Assembly (NCBI GenBank): GCA_030447875.1
Contig: JAUJOA010000005.1
Span: forward strand, 74,667 to 138,666
DNA from: Thermoleophilaceae bacterium
GTDB lineage: Bacteria; Actinomycetota; Thermoleophilia; Solirubrobacterales; Thermoleophilaceae
Direction of reading: 5' to 3'
DNA length: 64,000 bases
A model generated the notes under the pieces. That model had not been told where the DNA came from and ran no database searches. It was given only the letters and a program-made list of their open reading frames with translations. The translations under genes and the position numbers were made by a program. Positions 28,581-36,073 of the stretch are shown here, one piece after another. Positions within the stretch are counted from its first letter, which is position 1; each line of letters starts with the position of its first letter.

Positions 28581-28727
28581 AGACCGATAGGTCTCCCTCG
28601 TTCCCGAGGCACCGTACTCCATTCGAAGCGAGGGACCGACCTCAGCGGCCGGACGCAAGTTGCCCACTTACGTCCTACGCGGCCTCGGGGTAGTGTGCCG
28701 TGCGCATCTGAGGGAGAACGGTCGGTC
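28581..28727 (+). promoter_or_regulatory. Structured 5' leader upstream of metK
   Basis: Several perfect stems can be drawn by eye. They are agacc/ggtct at 28581-28594, cctcg/cgagg at 28596-28609, a closing helix gaccgacc 28634-28641 with ggtcggtc 28720-28727, tcag 28642-28645 with ctga 28708-28711, and an inner hairpin ggacg-aagt/actt-cgtcc at 28651-28675. The segment ccctcg at 28595-28600 can instead pair with cgaggg at 28629-28634, which would compete. Nesting and competition are what a regulatory leader needs. I could not match it to the SAM-I, SAM-II, SAM-III or SAM-IV consensus from memory. No covariation data. Confidence 0.4.
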
Positions 28728-28788
28728 TAATGTGGCTGGCCGGTCAGGTCCGGCACAGACGACGACGTTCATGAATCGAGGCTCAGCG

Positions 28789-30024
28789 ATGTCCGCACCC
28801 AACGAGTTCCTGTTCACCTCCGAGTCGGTCACGGAGGGCCACCCGGACAAGGTGGCCGACCAAATCTCCGACGGCGTCCTCGACGCCGTCCTCCGGGACG
28901 ACCCCACCGCCCGGGTAGCGTGCGAGACGCTGGTCAACACCGGCCTGATCGTGGTCTCCGGGGAGATCTCCACCGAGACCTACGTGGACATCCAGGACGT
29001 CGCTCGGGAGACGGTCCGCAAGATCGGCTACACGGACGCCGACCTCGGCTTCTCGGCCGACAGCTGCGCCGTCCTGAACGCGATCGACAAGCAGTCGCCC
29101 GACATCGCCCAGGGCGTCGACGAGGCGTTCGAGTCGCGTACCGGCCTGTCGGACGATGACGCGATTGACGAGGCGGGCGCGGGCGACCAGGGGATGATGT
29201 TCGGCTACGCGACGCGTGAAACCACCGAGCTGATGCCCCTGCCGATCTCGCTGGCCCACCGGCTGGCCCACCGGCTGGCCGAGGTGCGCCGCGGCGACGT
29301 GGTGCCCTACCTGCGTCCGGACGGCAAGACGCAGGTGACAGTGCGCTACGAGAACGGCCGTCCGATCGAGATCGAGAAGATCCTCATCTCCGCGCAGCAC
29401 AAGGATGGTGTGGACGCCGACACCCTGATCCGGCCAGACCTCTGGGAGCACGTCGTGCACCCGATCCTGCCGGGCGAGCTCTACGACGAACGCAAGCTCA
29501 ACCAGCCGCGGAACTTCCTGGTCAACCCGACCGGGCGGTTCGTGATCGGCGGCCCGGTGGGCGACTGCGGGCTGACCGGGCGCAAGATCATCGTGGACAC
29601 CTACGGCGGCATGGCGCGCCACGGCGGCGGCGCCTTTTCGGGCAAGGACCCGTCGAAGGTCGACCGCTCGGCCGCCTACGCGGCGCGCTACGTGGCCAAG
29701 AACGTGGTCGCGGCCGGCCTGGCGGACCGCTGTGAGTTGCAGGTCGCCTACGCCATCGGCGTCGCGCACCCGGTCTCGCTGATGGTCGAGACCTTCGGAA
29801 CCGAGAAGGTTCCCGTCGCGCGTATCACCGAGCTCGTGAACGAGCACTTCGACCTGCGGCCGGGCGCCTTCCGCCAAGACCTGAAGCTCCACCGGCCGAT
29901 CTATCAGAAGACCGCGGCCTACGGCCACTTCGGACGCGATGACCGCGACTTCACCTGGGAGAAGACCGACAAGGCGGATGCTCTGCGCCAAGCGGCGGAC
30001 GTCGCCGACGCCGTCCCCGCATGA
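28789..30024 (+). CDS. metK: S-adenosylmethionine synthetase
   Basis: Makes S-adenosylmethionine from methionine and ATP. Motifs: [20 protein letters not shown] near residue 12, [13 protein letters not shown] near 130, and [20 protein letters not shown] near 283. The length of 411 residues is standard. ATG 28789 is preferred over ATG 28771 because GAGG lies 8 nt upstream and family members start [15 protein letters not shown] 12-nt duplication makes [12 protein letters not shown]. The stop overlaps the ATG of a TetR fragment by 4 nt. Confidence 0.97.
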   Translation: MSAPNEFLFTSESVTEGHPDKVADQISDGVLDAVLRDDPTARVACETLVNTGLIVVSGEISTETYVDIQDVARETVRKIGYTDADLGFSADSCAVLNAIDKQSPDIAQGVDEAFESRTGLSDDDAIDEAGAGDQGMMFGYATRETTELMPLPISLAHRLAHRLAEVRRGDVVPYLRPDGKTQVTVRYENGRPIEIEKILISAQHKDGVDADTLIRPDLWEHVVHPILPGELYDERKLNQPRNFLVNPTGRFVIGGPVGDCGLTGRKIIVDTYGGMARHGGGAFSGKDPSKVDRSAAYAARYVAKNVVAAGLADRCELQVAYAIGVAHPVSLMVETFGTEKVPVARITELVNEHFDLRPGAFRQDLKLHRPIYQKTAAYGHFGRDDRDFTWEKTDKADALRQAADVADAVPA

Positions 30025-30365
30025 GCATAGTGGTCACCGGTCCGGAGATCGGCTACGCGACCCTGGTCATGGGCGGCAACGGCAACGATCGCGATGTCGT
30101 GGAGCTCCTCGAGTTCGCCCGATGGGAAAGCCTGAAGCCGATTCTTCGCGGACTTGAGATCGACGACCCGAAGCCGAGACTGCGCATCGCCCTGCGTGCA
30201 TGGTCTTCGTTGAACGAAGGCGCGATAGTCGACTGGCTCAAACGCCGCGACCTGCACGCCGACGAGCTGGTCGACCTGATGGCGCAGGCGCTCTTGTCCG
30301 CCGTGCGACTCACCGGAATAGAACCGCCGGTTGACAGCGAAGGCCCGGCTAGGCGAAGCCCTTGA
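30021..30365 (+). pseudogene. TetR regulator fragment, C-terminal ligand domain only
   Basis: Open from ATG 30021 (ATGA overlap with metK), this reads RLRIALRAWSSLNEGAIVDW then LKRRDLHADELVDLMAQALL. Such sequence is typical of the C-terminal half of TetR proteins with the RGW...WL-x-RRDL pattern. The DNA-binding helix-turn-helix is absent and the first 20 residues ([19 protein letters not shown]) are not TetR-like. It is therefore a 5'-truncated gene placed next to metK. It may still be translated by coupling. Confidence 0.65.
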
Positions 30366-30849
30366 GACGGGCGCCACTTGCTCGCCGGCGCGCGGAGCTC
30401 GTGGAAACTGGAGCCACGAGTGCGTCGGTGAGGGCGCCGGTGGAGAAGGAATAGACGGCCTTATGGGCGACGTCGATCAGCAACTCGTCGCGCGGCCACG
30501 TCCAGGGCGGGGCGCCGACACCGGTCGCGTTCTCCAGCGTCTGGTCGATGCTCAATCGAACGTTCGTGTGCATCAGCGAGGCGAACGGGCCGCGCAAGTT
30601 CGCTGCGGACATGAGGCCACGCAGGACGCCCGCGAGCGCGCCGGTGCCGTAGTGCATGGCCATGTTGCGGCCCCACCGGTCGCTGTCCGGATCGTCCAGC
30701 CCGAGCAGGTGCGAGAGCGTCCGGCTGGGGACGTAGGAGCTGGGTCGGCTGGTCAGGAGCTGCTCGAGCTTCGAGCCCGCCGTCATGACGCCCGCGCCGG
30801 CCACGCCGCTGAGGGCTCCCAGGAGCGCCCCTCTTGTGAACGAGGACAC
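30349..30849 (-). CDS. Membrane protein of unknown family
   Basis: The start is set at GTG 30849 (VSSFTRGALLGALSGVAGAG), giving 166 residues with a hydrophobic N-terminal segment, NMAMHYGTGALAGVLRGLMS, and a C-terminal DVAHKAVYSFSTGALTDAL. This resembles small DUF1440-type membrane proteins but the assignment is weak. Its 3' end overlaps the TetR fragment by 17 nt, convergent. Confidence 0.65.
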   Translation of the reverse strand: MSSFTRGALLGALSGVAGAGVMTAGSKLEQLLTSRPSSYVPSRTLSHLLGLDDPDSDRWGRNMAMHYGTGALAGVLRGLMSAANLRGPFASLMHTNVRLSIDQTLENATGVGAPPWTWPRDELLIDVAHKAVYSFSTGALTDALVAPVSTSSARRRASGARLKGFA

Positions 30850-30892
30850 GGTCCTTCCATACCCCGAGGACGGTGAGCGTAAGCGGCGTAGC

Positions 30893-31052
30893 GCTCTCCG
30901 TGGCTCGACAGCCATCGCCAGCGCCGAGGACTTCGCGCGCGAGTGGCACATACTGATGCAGGGCTCGATCGTGGCAGCCGGCGAGGGCGACCGCGACGCG
31001 GCGCGCCCGGAAGGTCGGCCGCACGCTCCTGCGCCAGCACGGCGTCCAGTAG
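30893..31052 (+). pseudogene. TetR regulator C-terminal remnant with frameshift
   Basis: Translated from about 30893 the sequence reads SAEDFAREWHILMQGSIVAA then GEGDRDAAR, the typical last helices of a TetR protein. After that, near 30998-31004, the natural continuation RKVGRTLLRQHGVQ and stop at 31052 lies in another frame. No upstream part of the gene remains. It differs from the TetR piece at 30021, so two unrelated regulators have decayed within 1 kb. The rest of 30850-31189 shows nothing else. Confidence 0.6.
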
Positions 31053-31188
31053 CCCTCGGGGCGCTACAGCGCGGCCTCCAATCTGAAGACACAGCGAGGT
31101 GTGCTCGTCCTGCCGCGCTTGTTTGGCGAGAGCGGAAAAGGGAAGACTTCGTCTGCCGGTGCGGACCTCGGAGCTATAAAGGATTCGT

Positions 31189-31599
31189 GTGGCTTCCTCT
31201 CACTTGCCAAGCACCGCGGTGAACGTCCAGGCCCTTGCGGACAGCAAGTTTGGCTCACAGGCAATTATGCGCCTGCGGGCGGCGTTTGAACGGTCGCGGC
31301 ATCCGATGCTGATCGCCGATGACCAGCGGCGCTGGGTTACCGGGAATGCCGCTGCCTGTGACCTGTTGGGGATCGCTCGGGAAGAGGTCCCCTGGCACAC
31401 CATGGACGATTTCACGCCTCTGAGCGAGCGTAGGCGACTCGAGGAGCGGTGGGAGGCGTTCTTGACCAGTGGGACGGCGGAGGGTTGGTACCAGTTGTAT
31501 GTTCCTGACCGCGGACCGGTGCCCGTCGAGTTCAGTGCGACGGCCAACGTGCTGCCCGCGCGTCACCTGTCGGTCTTCATCCCGGCGGCGCCGTGGTGA
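31189..31599 (+). CDS. Stand-alone PAS-domain protein
   Basis: A 136-residue protein from GTG 31189. Residues 30-130 form a PAS domain: AAFERSRHPMLIADDQRRWV, TGNAAACDLLGIAREEVPWH, LEERWEAFLTSGTAEGWYQL and VPVEFSATANVLPARHLSVF. There is no output domain, so it would act by partner binding. The stop overlaps the GTG of the LPXTG-tailed gene by 7 nt. Relatives often precede a LuxR-type helix-turn-helix, which is missing here. Confidence 0.8.
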   Translation: MASSHLPSTAVNVQALADSKFGSQAIMRLRAAFERSRHPMLIADDQRRWVTGNAAACDLLGIAREEVPWHTMDDFTPLSERRRLEERWEAFLTSGTAEGWYQLYVPDRGPVPVEFSATANVLPARHLSVFIPAAPW

Positions 31600-32051
31600 G
31601 GTGCAGGGTCTCGATCACCACCAACATCGTCCCCGACGAAGGTGACAACGACGGCGGCGACAACGACGGCGGCGGCGGCGACAACGACGGCGGCGGCGGC
31701 GACAACGACGGCGGCGACAACGGCGGGCCAGGCGCCGACAGCGGCACAGCCGGCGGCCGGAGCACGGGCGGTGGCGGCAGCACAGCCGGCGGCGGCAGCA
31801 CCGGCGGTGGCGACAGCGGCCTGACCGGCCCGGGCAGCCCCGCCGCACAGGTCGTCCCGATAGCGCAGTTCGAGCGTGGCGGGCAGAGCGGCCCGAACAC
31901 CCAGAACGGCCAGTCAGGTTCCTCAGGACCCCAGGGGACCCTTCCCTCCACCGGCCTCGACACCAGCGTTCCGGCCCTGCTAGGCATTCTCTTGCTGCTG
32001 CTGGGGGCCGGCCTCAGCTTCGGGCTTCACCTGGCCAAGCCGCGATCCTAA
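31593..32051 (+). CDS. LPXTG-tailed protein with DNDGG repeats, no signal peptide
   Basis: From GTG 31593 the protein has a low-complexity region of DNDGG and DNDGGGG units (residues about 16-42), a Gly/Ser/Thr-rich stretch, and a C-terminal sorting signal. That signal is LPSTG, a 20-residue hydrophobic helix (VPALLGILLLLLGAGLSFGL) and the basic tail HLAKPRS. Such tails are cut by sortase and attached to the cell wall. No N-terminal signal peptide is present, so either the true 5' end was lost or the frame upstream is broken. The DNA repeat spans about 31640-31725. Confidence 0.6.
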   Translation: MVRCRVSITTNIVPDEGDNDGGDNDGGGGDNDGGGGDNDGGDNGGPGADSGTAGGRSTGGGGSTAGGGSTGGGDSGLTGPGSPAAQVVPIAQFERGGQSGPNTQNGQSGSSGPQGTLPSTGLDTSVPALLGILLLLLGAGLSFGLHLAKPRS

Positions 32052-32262
32052 TGTCCTCCGGGACGCTCGTTCCTTGAAGCACCGTCAGTACTAAGCGAGG
32101 CCGACCGGTCCAAACCTGGCCTTCTCAATCTGGACGATGAATCGGGACGGGACCGAACAGCCCGAAGTGGGCACCGGCTACGAGGAAAGCGTTCAACCGC
32201 GATTGGCCCGTGGGCGGTGAGCGTAAGCCCATACGCGCCCCGGCTTCCGATGGCGAGGTAAG

Positions 32263-32865
32263 GTGCCCAGAGTGAGCACTGCTCTCAACGCCACGGTCCG
32301 CATCGCAGTTGCGCTGGTCGCTTCGTTTGTCCCTGCCGGCTGCGGGGCCACCGCAGGCGACCAGGCCAATGACGGCGAGCCCGCGGTGACAACGCGCGGG
32401 GAGGCGAGCGACGGCGTCTCGGCGAGCGAGTCGGCCGCGTCCAGCGGCGGGCACTGCCAGGACGAGCCGGCCACGATCGTCGGCCGCCGGCTTCCGGACG
32501 GCCCAATCGTGGGGACTCCGGGCGACGACGTCATGGTCGGTACCAAGAGAAACGACTTCATCGACGGTCGCGGCGGTGACGACCAGATTTGCGGCGTCGC
32601 GGGCGAAGACAGGGTGCTTGGCGGCCCGGGTAGGGATCGTCTGTTCGGAGGACACCACAACGATCGCGTGGTCGGCGGAACGGGGGGCGACCGCATCACC
32701 GGACGCAAGGGGGCGGACGAGCTTCTCGGCGGTGACGGCGCTGACGACCTCCTCGGTGGCGACGGCGACGACGCACTCAACGGTGGTCCTCACTCCGACT
32801 TCTGCGACGGGAAGCCGGGGCTTAACACGGCGACGCGGTGCGAGGAGACCCAAAGCGTGCCGTGA
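32263..32865 (+). CDS. Lipoprotein with RTX-type calcium-binding repeats
   Basis: Begins with an exported lipoprotein signal (IAVALVASFVPAGCGA, lipobox Cys near residue 27). After a disordered linker, residues 83-190 carry RTX-like nonapeptide repeats: GTPGDDVMVG, GRGGDDQICG, GGPGRDRLFGG, GGTGGDRITG, LGGDGADDLLGGDGDDALNG. These form calcium-binding beta-rolls. The C-terminus TRCEETQSVP is typical of the small actinobacterial RTX family. GTG at 32263 or 32272 is the start. A decayed relative is at 49552-49822. Confidence 0.85.
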   Translation: MPRVSTALNATVRIAVALVASFVPAGCGATAGDQANDGEPAVTTRGEASDGVSASESAASSGGHCQDEPATIVGRRLPDGPIVGTPGDDVMVGTKRNDFIDGRGGDDQICGVAGEDRVLGGPGRDRLFGGHHNDRVVGGTGGDRITGRKGADELLGGDGADDLLGGDGDDALNGGPHSDFCDGKPGLNTATRCEETQSVP

Positions 32866-32984
32866 GCCGGGGGTTGGCGGTTAGCGTGAGCAACCTCCGC
32901 GACCGCTTCTAGGGCTGTTGCCCCCGCGGTGCGGCTTGCGGCGTAGGCGCGAACAAGCATCCATCGGCCGCGACGCCCCGTCAG

Positions 32985-34415
32985 GTGAGCCGTGATCTGA
33001 CGAAGCTCCAGGTCCGCGGCTTCGCTGACTCGCTGTTCCGCCGGATGCGCCACCATCACGCGGTGGCCGCTCTCTGGAGGCACGCGGGTCGGCTGCTCGA
33101 CCGGTTGTTGCTGACGACTTGGCGGGCGGCGGTCGAGTTCGTCGACGACCGCGGCCACCGGGATGCTGCCCAGATCGCGTTCTTCGCGGCGCTGTCGTCG
33201 ATCCCCCTCGCGCTATTGCTGATCGGCTCCTTCGGGATCGTGTTCGAGCCGACAGAGATTCGCGACCGGATCCTCGCCACGGCGCTCGACAACATTCCGC
33301 TTGCCGAGGACGGCGACCGTCCGGAGCTCGAGCGCACGATCGCCGATTCGCTCGCTAGCGCGGGACGGCTCGGGGTCCTCCCGATTCTGCTTCTGATCGT
33401 GGCGGCGAGCGGCGTCATGAGCGCGCTGCGGCACGCGATCAATCAGGCGTGGGACATCGAGTCACGGCCGCCGCTGCTGCGACGCAAGGCGCTGGACGTG
33501 GCGCTCGTGCTCGGGGCGGTCGTGATCCTGGTCCTGTCGCTGTCGCTGACGGCCACGCGTCGGGCGGCCGAATTGCTCGACGACGAGGAGACGGGGGGAC
33601 CGATCGCAGCGGCGCTGCTCGATGCGGTGGGCGATGCCCTCCCGCTCATCTTCGTCGTGATCGCGATCGTCTTCCTCTACCGCATACTCCCGATGGAGCG
33701 GCCGAAGGTCCGAGATATCTGGCCCGGAGCGCTCGTGGCCGCGGCGCTCCTGGCGATCGTCAAGGGTGCCATGGAGCTCTACTTCGAGCAGCTAGCGGAC
33801 TTCGGTGCCCTCTATGGATCGCTGGGGGCGCTTATGGCCCTTCTGCTCTTTCTGTTCGCAGCGTCGAACGTCATCGTGTTCGGCGCCGAGTTTGCGTCCG
33901 AGTGGGCGCGGCTGCCGCCGGACGACGAGGTCAGGCAGACCGTGCGGAGCGCCGGCGTGGGCGCGGCTGCCGCCGGACGACGAGGTCAGGCAGACCGTGC
34001 GGAGCGCCGGCGGTCGTGTGCTCGCCTTGACGCACCGAAACCGGGCAGGCGACTCCGGCCCTTGACGGTCCTACTCGCCCTCGCTCTCCCTCCTTCGGCG
34101 CTCCTGCTCTGCGAGCTCGGCCTTGTCAGGGCCCTGCTCATGGTGGTCGGGAAGCGCGACCCAGGCCCAGTACGCCGCCACCGCAAGGATCGCAAGGATG
34201 ATGAGTGCGACCCCCACCCAGAAGTAGTAGAGGAAGCCCAGAACGACGATAATCGCGAGCACGACAGCGCTCGTGATCAGAGCCCATCGTGGCCATCCGC
34301 CGAAGAGGCGCGTCAGGCCTTGCTTCATCGACCTCTTCGATGCGACCGGCACTCAGCTTTCACACCGCGCTCATCTCGACTCTGGAACCAGAGGTGGCAA
34401 GCGCTCAGGGCGTGA
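32985..34415 (+). CDS. YihY/BrkB-family membrane protein with artefact-extended C-terminus
   Basis: Residues 35-310 are a YihY/BrkB membrane protein: DAAQIAFFAALSSIPLALLL, GVMSALRHAINQAWDIESRP, FLYRILPMERPKVRDIWPGA, LYGSLGALMALLLFLFAASN. The native end reads EWARLPPDDEVRQTVRSAGG then RVLALTHRNRAGDSGP with a stop at 34065. The 55-nt tandem duplication at 33902-34011 shifts the frame and carries the ORF on to 34415, antisense to the next gene. That extension is composition-only sequence and should not be trusted. A paralogue lies at 8151. Confidence 0.8.
   Translation: MSRDLTKLQVRGFADSLFRRMRHHHAVAALWRHAGRLLDRLLLTTWRAAVEFVDDRGHRDAAQIAFFAALSSIPLALLLIGSFGIVFEPTEIRDRILATALDNIPLAEDGDRPELERTIADSLASAGRLGVLPILLLIVAASGVMSALRHAINQAWDIESRPPLLRRKALDVALVLGAVVILVLSLSLTATRRAAELLDDEETGGPIAAALLDAVGDALPLIFVVIAIVFLYRILPMERPKVRDIWPGALVAAALLAIVKGAMELYFEQLADFGALYGSLGALMALLLFLFAASNVIVFGAEFASEWARLPPDDEVRQTVRSAGVGAAAAGRRGQADRAERRRSCARLDAPKPGRRLRPLTVLLALALPPSALLLCELGLVRALLMVVGKRDPGPVRRHRKDRKDDECDPHPEVVEEAQNDDNREHDSARDQSPSWPSAEEARQALLHRPLRCDRHSAFTPRSSRLWNQRWQALRA
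33902..34011. repeat. Exact tandem duplication with period 55 nt
   Basis: Positions 33902-33956 are repeated perfectly at 33957-34011 (one further base matches by chance). The unit begins gtgggcgcggctgccgcc and lies in the 3' part of the YihY gene. Because 55 is not a multiple of 3, it moves the reading frame. The period equals that of the unrelated duplication at 4079. Confidence 0.95.
34071..34328 (-). CDS. Small two-helix membrane protein
   Basis: From ATG 34328 (MKQGLTRLFGGWPRWALITS) the 85-residue protein has two adjacent hydrophobic helices (residues about 15-35 and 37-58), then a charged Glu/Arg tail. No named family. It converges with the native end of the YihY gene, whose stop at 34065 lies 6 nt away. 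This supports the view that the YihY extension across it is false. Confidence 0.65.
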   Translation of the reverse strand: MKQGLTRLFGGWPRWALITSAVVLAIIVVLGFLYYFWVGVALIILAILAVAAYWAWVALPDHHEQGPDKAELAEQERRRRESEGE

Positions 34416-34429
34416 GAGCGGCGCCGACC

Positions 34430-34702
34430 CTACTGCCCTTCGCCGGGCTCGCCAGGCCAGGTTCCGGTCGACTTGGCGATCGCTCGCCGCAGGCTTCGAT
34501 CGAACAGCATGCGGCTGAGCTGATAGATCGTTCCTTCGACGATCGCAGCGGGGATCAGCTGGACCCAGCGGACATCCTCTTGCCCCGTATCCGGTGGGGG
34601 GCTGCCCAGAAGCTGACTCCACAACCTCTTGGCGACCTTCTGCCCGAGGATCCCGGAAAGCAGTATGCCGGGGAAGGCCGCCGCGGATAGAAACTTGGTC
34701 AT
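34430..34702 (-). CDS. DUF4235 membrane protein
   Basis: A 90-residue protein from ATG 34702 (MTKFLSAAAFPGILLSGILG). It shows QKVAKRLWSQLLGSPPPDTG and VQLIPAAIVEGTIYQLSRML followed by FDRSLRRAIAKSTG, the pattern of DUF4235. Two weakly hydrophobic helices are likely. Function unknown; common in actinobacteria. Confidence 0.85.
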   Translation of the reverse strand: MTKFLSAAAFPGILLSGILGQKVAKRLWSQLLGSPPPDTGQEDVRWVQLIPAAIVEGTIYQLSRMLFDRSLRRAIAKSTGTWPGEPGEGQ

Positions 34703-34737
34703 GGCCACCGTATACCCCCCTCGCTCGGGGCCTATTC

Positions 34738-35265
34738 CTACGAGTCCCGTCTGAGGCGAACGCCCTGGCCACCGACTCCGACAGACGATGGCCACCTCCA
34801 GGAAGCTGGCGGTGTTCCCGACTGGCTCGAGCGCCGGCGGGTCGAATTCACCGGCGGCCCGATGTGTCTCGCCGAGCGACGAGCGCTGCCGCGAGTCTCG
34901 GCGCGCAGGCGCGTCCGCTCCACCTCAAGCTCATCCAGTCTGAAGACCAACGCGTAGCGCGAGAGACGATGGTCGCCTTCGAGCGCCAGCGCCTGCCCTC
35001 GCCGCCTCCGCGCGTGATCCTGTCGAGCCGTAGATCGACCCGCTTCACCGCACCGCCGTCGGGTGGAGTGCCGGGGGCTGTCGGGGTGTCCTCCGTGATC
35101 GTCCGCCCACGGATCTGCGCACGGCTAACCGAGACCACGAGGTCCGGCGGGCCTCATCGTCGAGAACCGGTTCTTCGACTCTTGACGCGGGGCTTCCGCG
35201 GCGGCGCTGCTGGCTGCGGCCCACGAGAGGGCCAACACGACGGCGAAGGTCAGAAGCAATCTTCT
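34738..35265 (-). other. Probable decayed coding region
   Basis: The 630 nt between the DUF4235 gene and the collagen-like gene has no convincing intact gene. On the minus strand near 35260-35150 a signal-peptide-like sequence LLLTFAVVLALSWAAASSAA ends in a stop after about 20 more residues. Near 34950-34880 another frame reads VFRLDELEVERTRLRAETRG, which looks like the end of a small DUF2867/SRPBCC-like domain. These could be remnants of one or two genes broken by frameshifts. Weak evidence only. Confidence 0.3.
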
Positions 35266-35333
35266 GCCACGACAAAGTAGAGCGCCGCATCGAGATCACC
35301 GCGACGTCGCCGACCGTCGACGGCACGGCCAGG

Positions 35334-35579
35334 TCACCGGCGGAGCTTCTTTTCTAGCCTTGAGATACGGTCGTCGAGCCGAAGCAGACGTGTTTCGAGG
35401 ACTCCGATGTCTGCCGAAATCCCCGGCGGTCCAGCAGGGCCTCGCGCGCCCGGCAAGCCGCGCGGTCCCCGTGGCCCCGGTGGATCCTCAGCAAGTACCA
35501 AGATTGCTGCCGCGCCGGTCGCAGCTCCGATGACAGCAGCCACGCAACTAACGATGATCAACGACTTGAGTCGAATCAT
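35334..35579 (-). CDS. Small membrane-anchored collagen-like protein
   Basis: An 81-residue protein from ATG 35579 with an N-terminal helix (SLIIVSCVAAVIGAATGAAA) acting as anchor, then a collagen-like stretch of Gly-X-Y triplets (GPRGPRGLPGARGPAGPPG, six triplets). A C-terminal heptad region follows (VLETRLLRLDDRISRLEKKL) that could trimerise it. Anchor, collagen and coiled coil is the order found in larger bacterial collagen-like surface proteins, here in miniature. Function unknown. Confidence 0.7.
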   Translation of the reverse strand: MIRLKSLIIVSCVAAVIGAATGAAAILVLAEDPPGPRGPRGLPGARGPAGPPGISADIGVLETRLLRLDDRISRLEKKLRR

Positions 35580-35724
35580 CTGCTCATCACTCCCTTATCG
35601 GCTTCGAGGAAAGCGGATCGATGGGTACCGAAGATCCCGTTCGCCGGGACACGGACTGACGTTCGCCGTCGCGCTTCCGGCCTAACCGGTCCGTCTGTCG
35701 CGCGGCCCTGCGGCGAACGCTACG

Positions 35725-35952
35725 GTGATTGCGGTCTTGAGTCGCACGCCGAGTCCACGAGCTCTGCTCCTGCTCACCCTCCTCTGGGCAGCACTTCTCG
35801 TGCCGAGCATCCCGCTGTCGATGCACGAATGCCACGGCTTCGTGGGCTTCCTCGCCCACAGTCCCCTTTATGCGTTTCTGGGCGTGAGCGTATTACTCAC
35901 CGCGATCGCAGCGCTAGCCCTTGTGCGTTCCGTGAAGACGCCGAGGCCCTAA
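35725..35952 (+). CDS. Small two-helix membrane protein
   Basis: A 75-residue predicted protein from GTG 35725. Hydrophobic helices lie at residues about 13-30 and 46-66, with MHECHGFVGFLAHSP between them; the Cys and three His there could bind a metal, which is speculation. No family recognised. Confidence 0.5.
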   Translation: MIAVLSRTPSPRALLLLTLLWAALLVPSIPLSMHECHGFVGFLAHSPLYAFLGVSVLLTAIAALALVRSVKTPRP

Positions 35953-36073
35953 CTCAGCCGAGCGCCGACACTTCAAGCATGTCGCCCGGCGCGACTGCAA
36001 ACTTCACAGCTGGCGGCTCCATGACTCCTGTCGGCGCGAGCGACGGGTCGGCCGCGACCCGACTGCGCCTCCT

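Noticed and set aside
28500-28788. Known SAM riboswitch upstream of metK
   Set aside because: I could not find the conserved core of SAM-I, SAM-II, SAM-III or SAM-IV on either strand; reported instead as an unclassified structured leader.
29251-29284. Short repeat in metK ([12 protein letters not shown])
   Set aside because: A 12-nt in-frame repeat that keeps the reading frame and the local helix; MetK proteins vary here.
28783-29991. Minus-strand open frame of 402 codons over metK
   Set aside because: Antisense shadow of metK with His/Val-rich composition and no family features.
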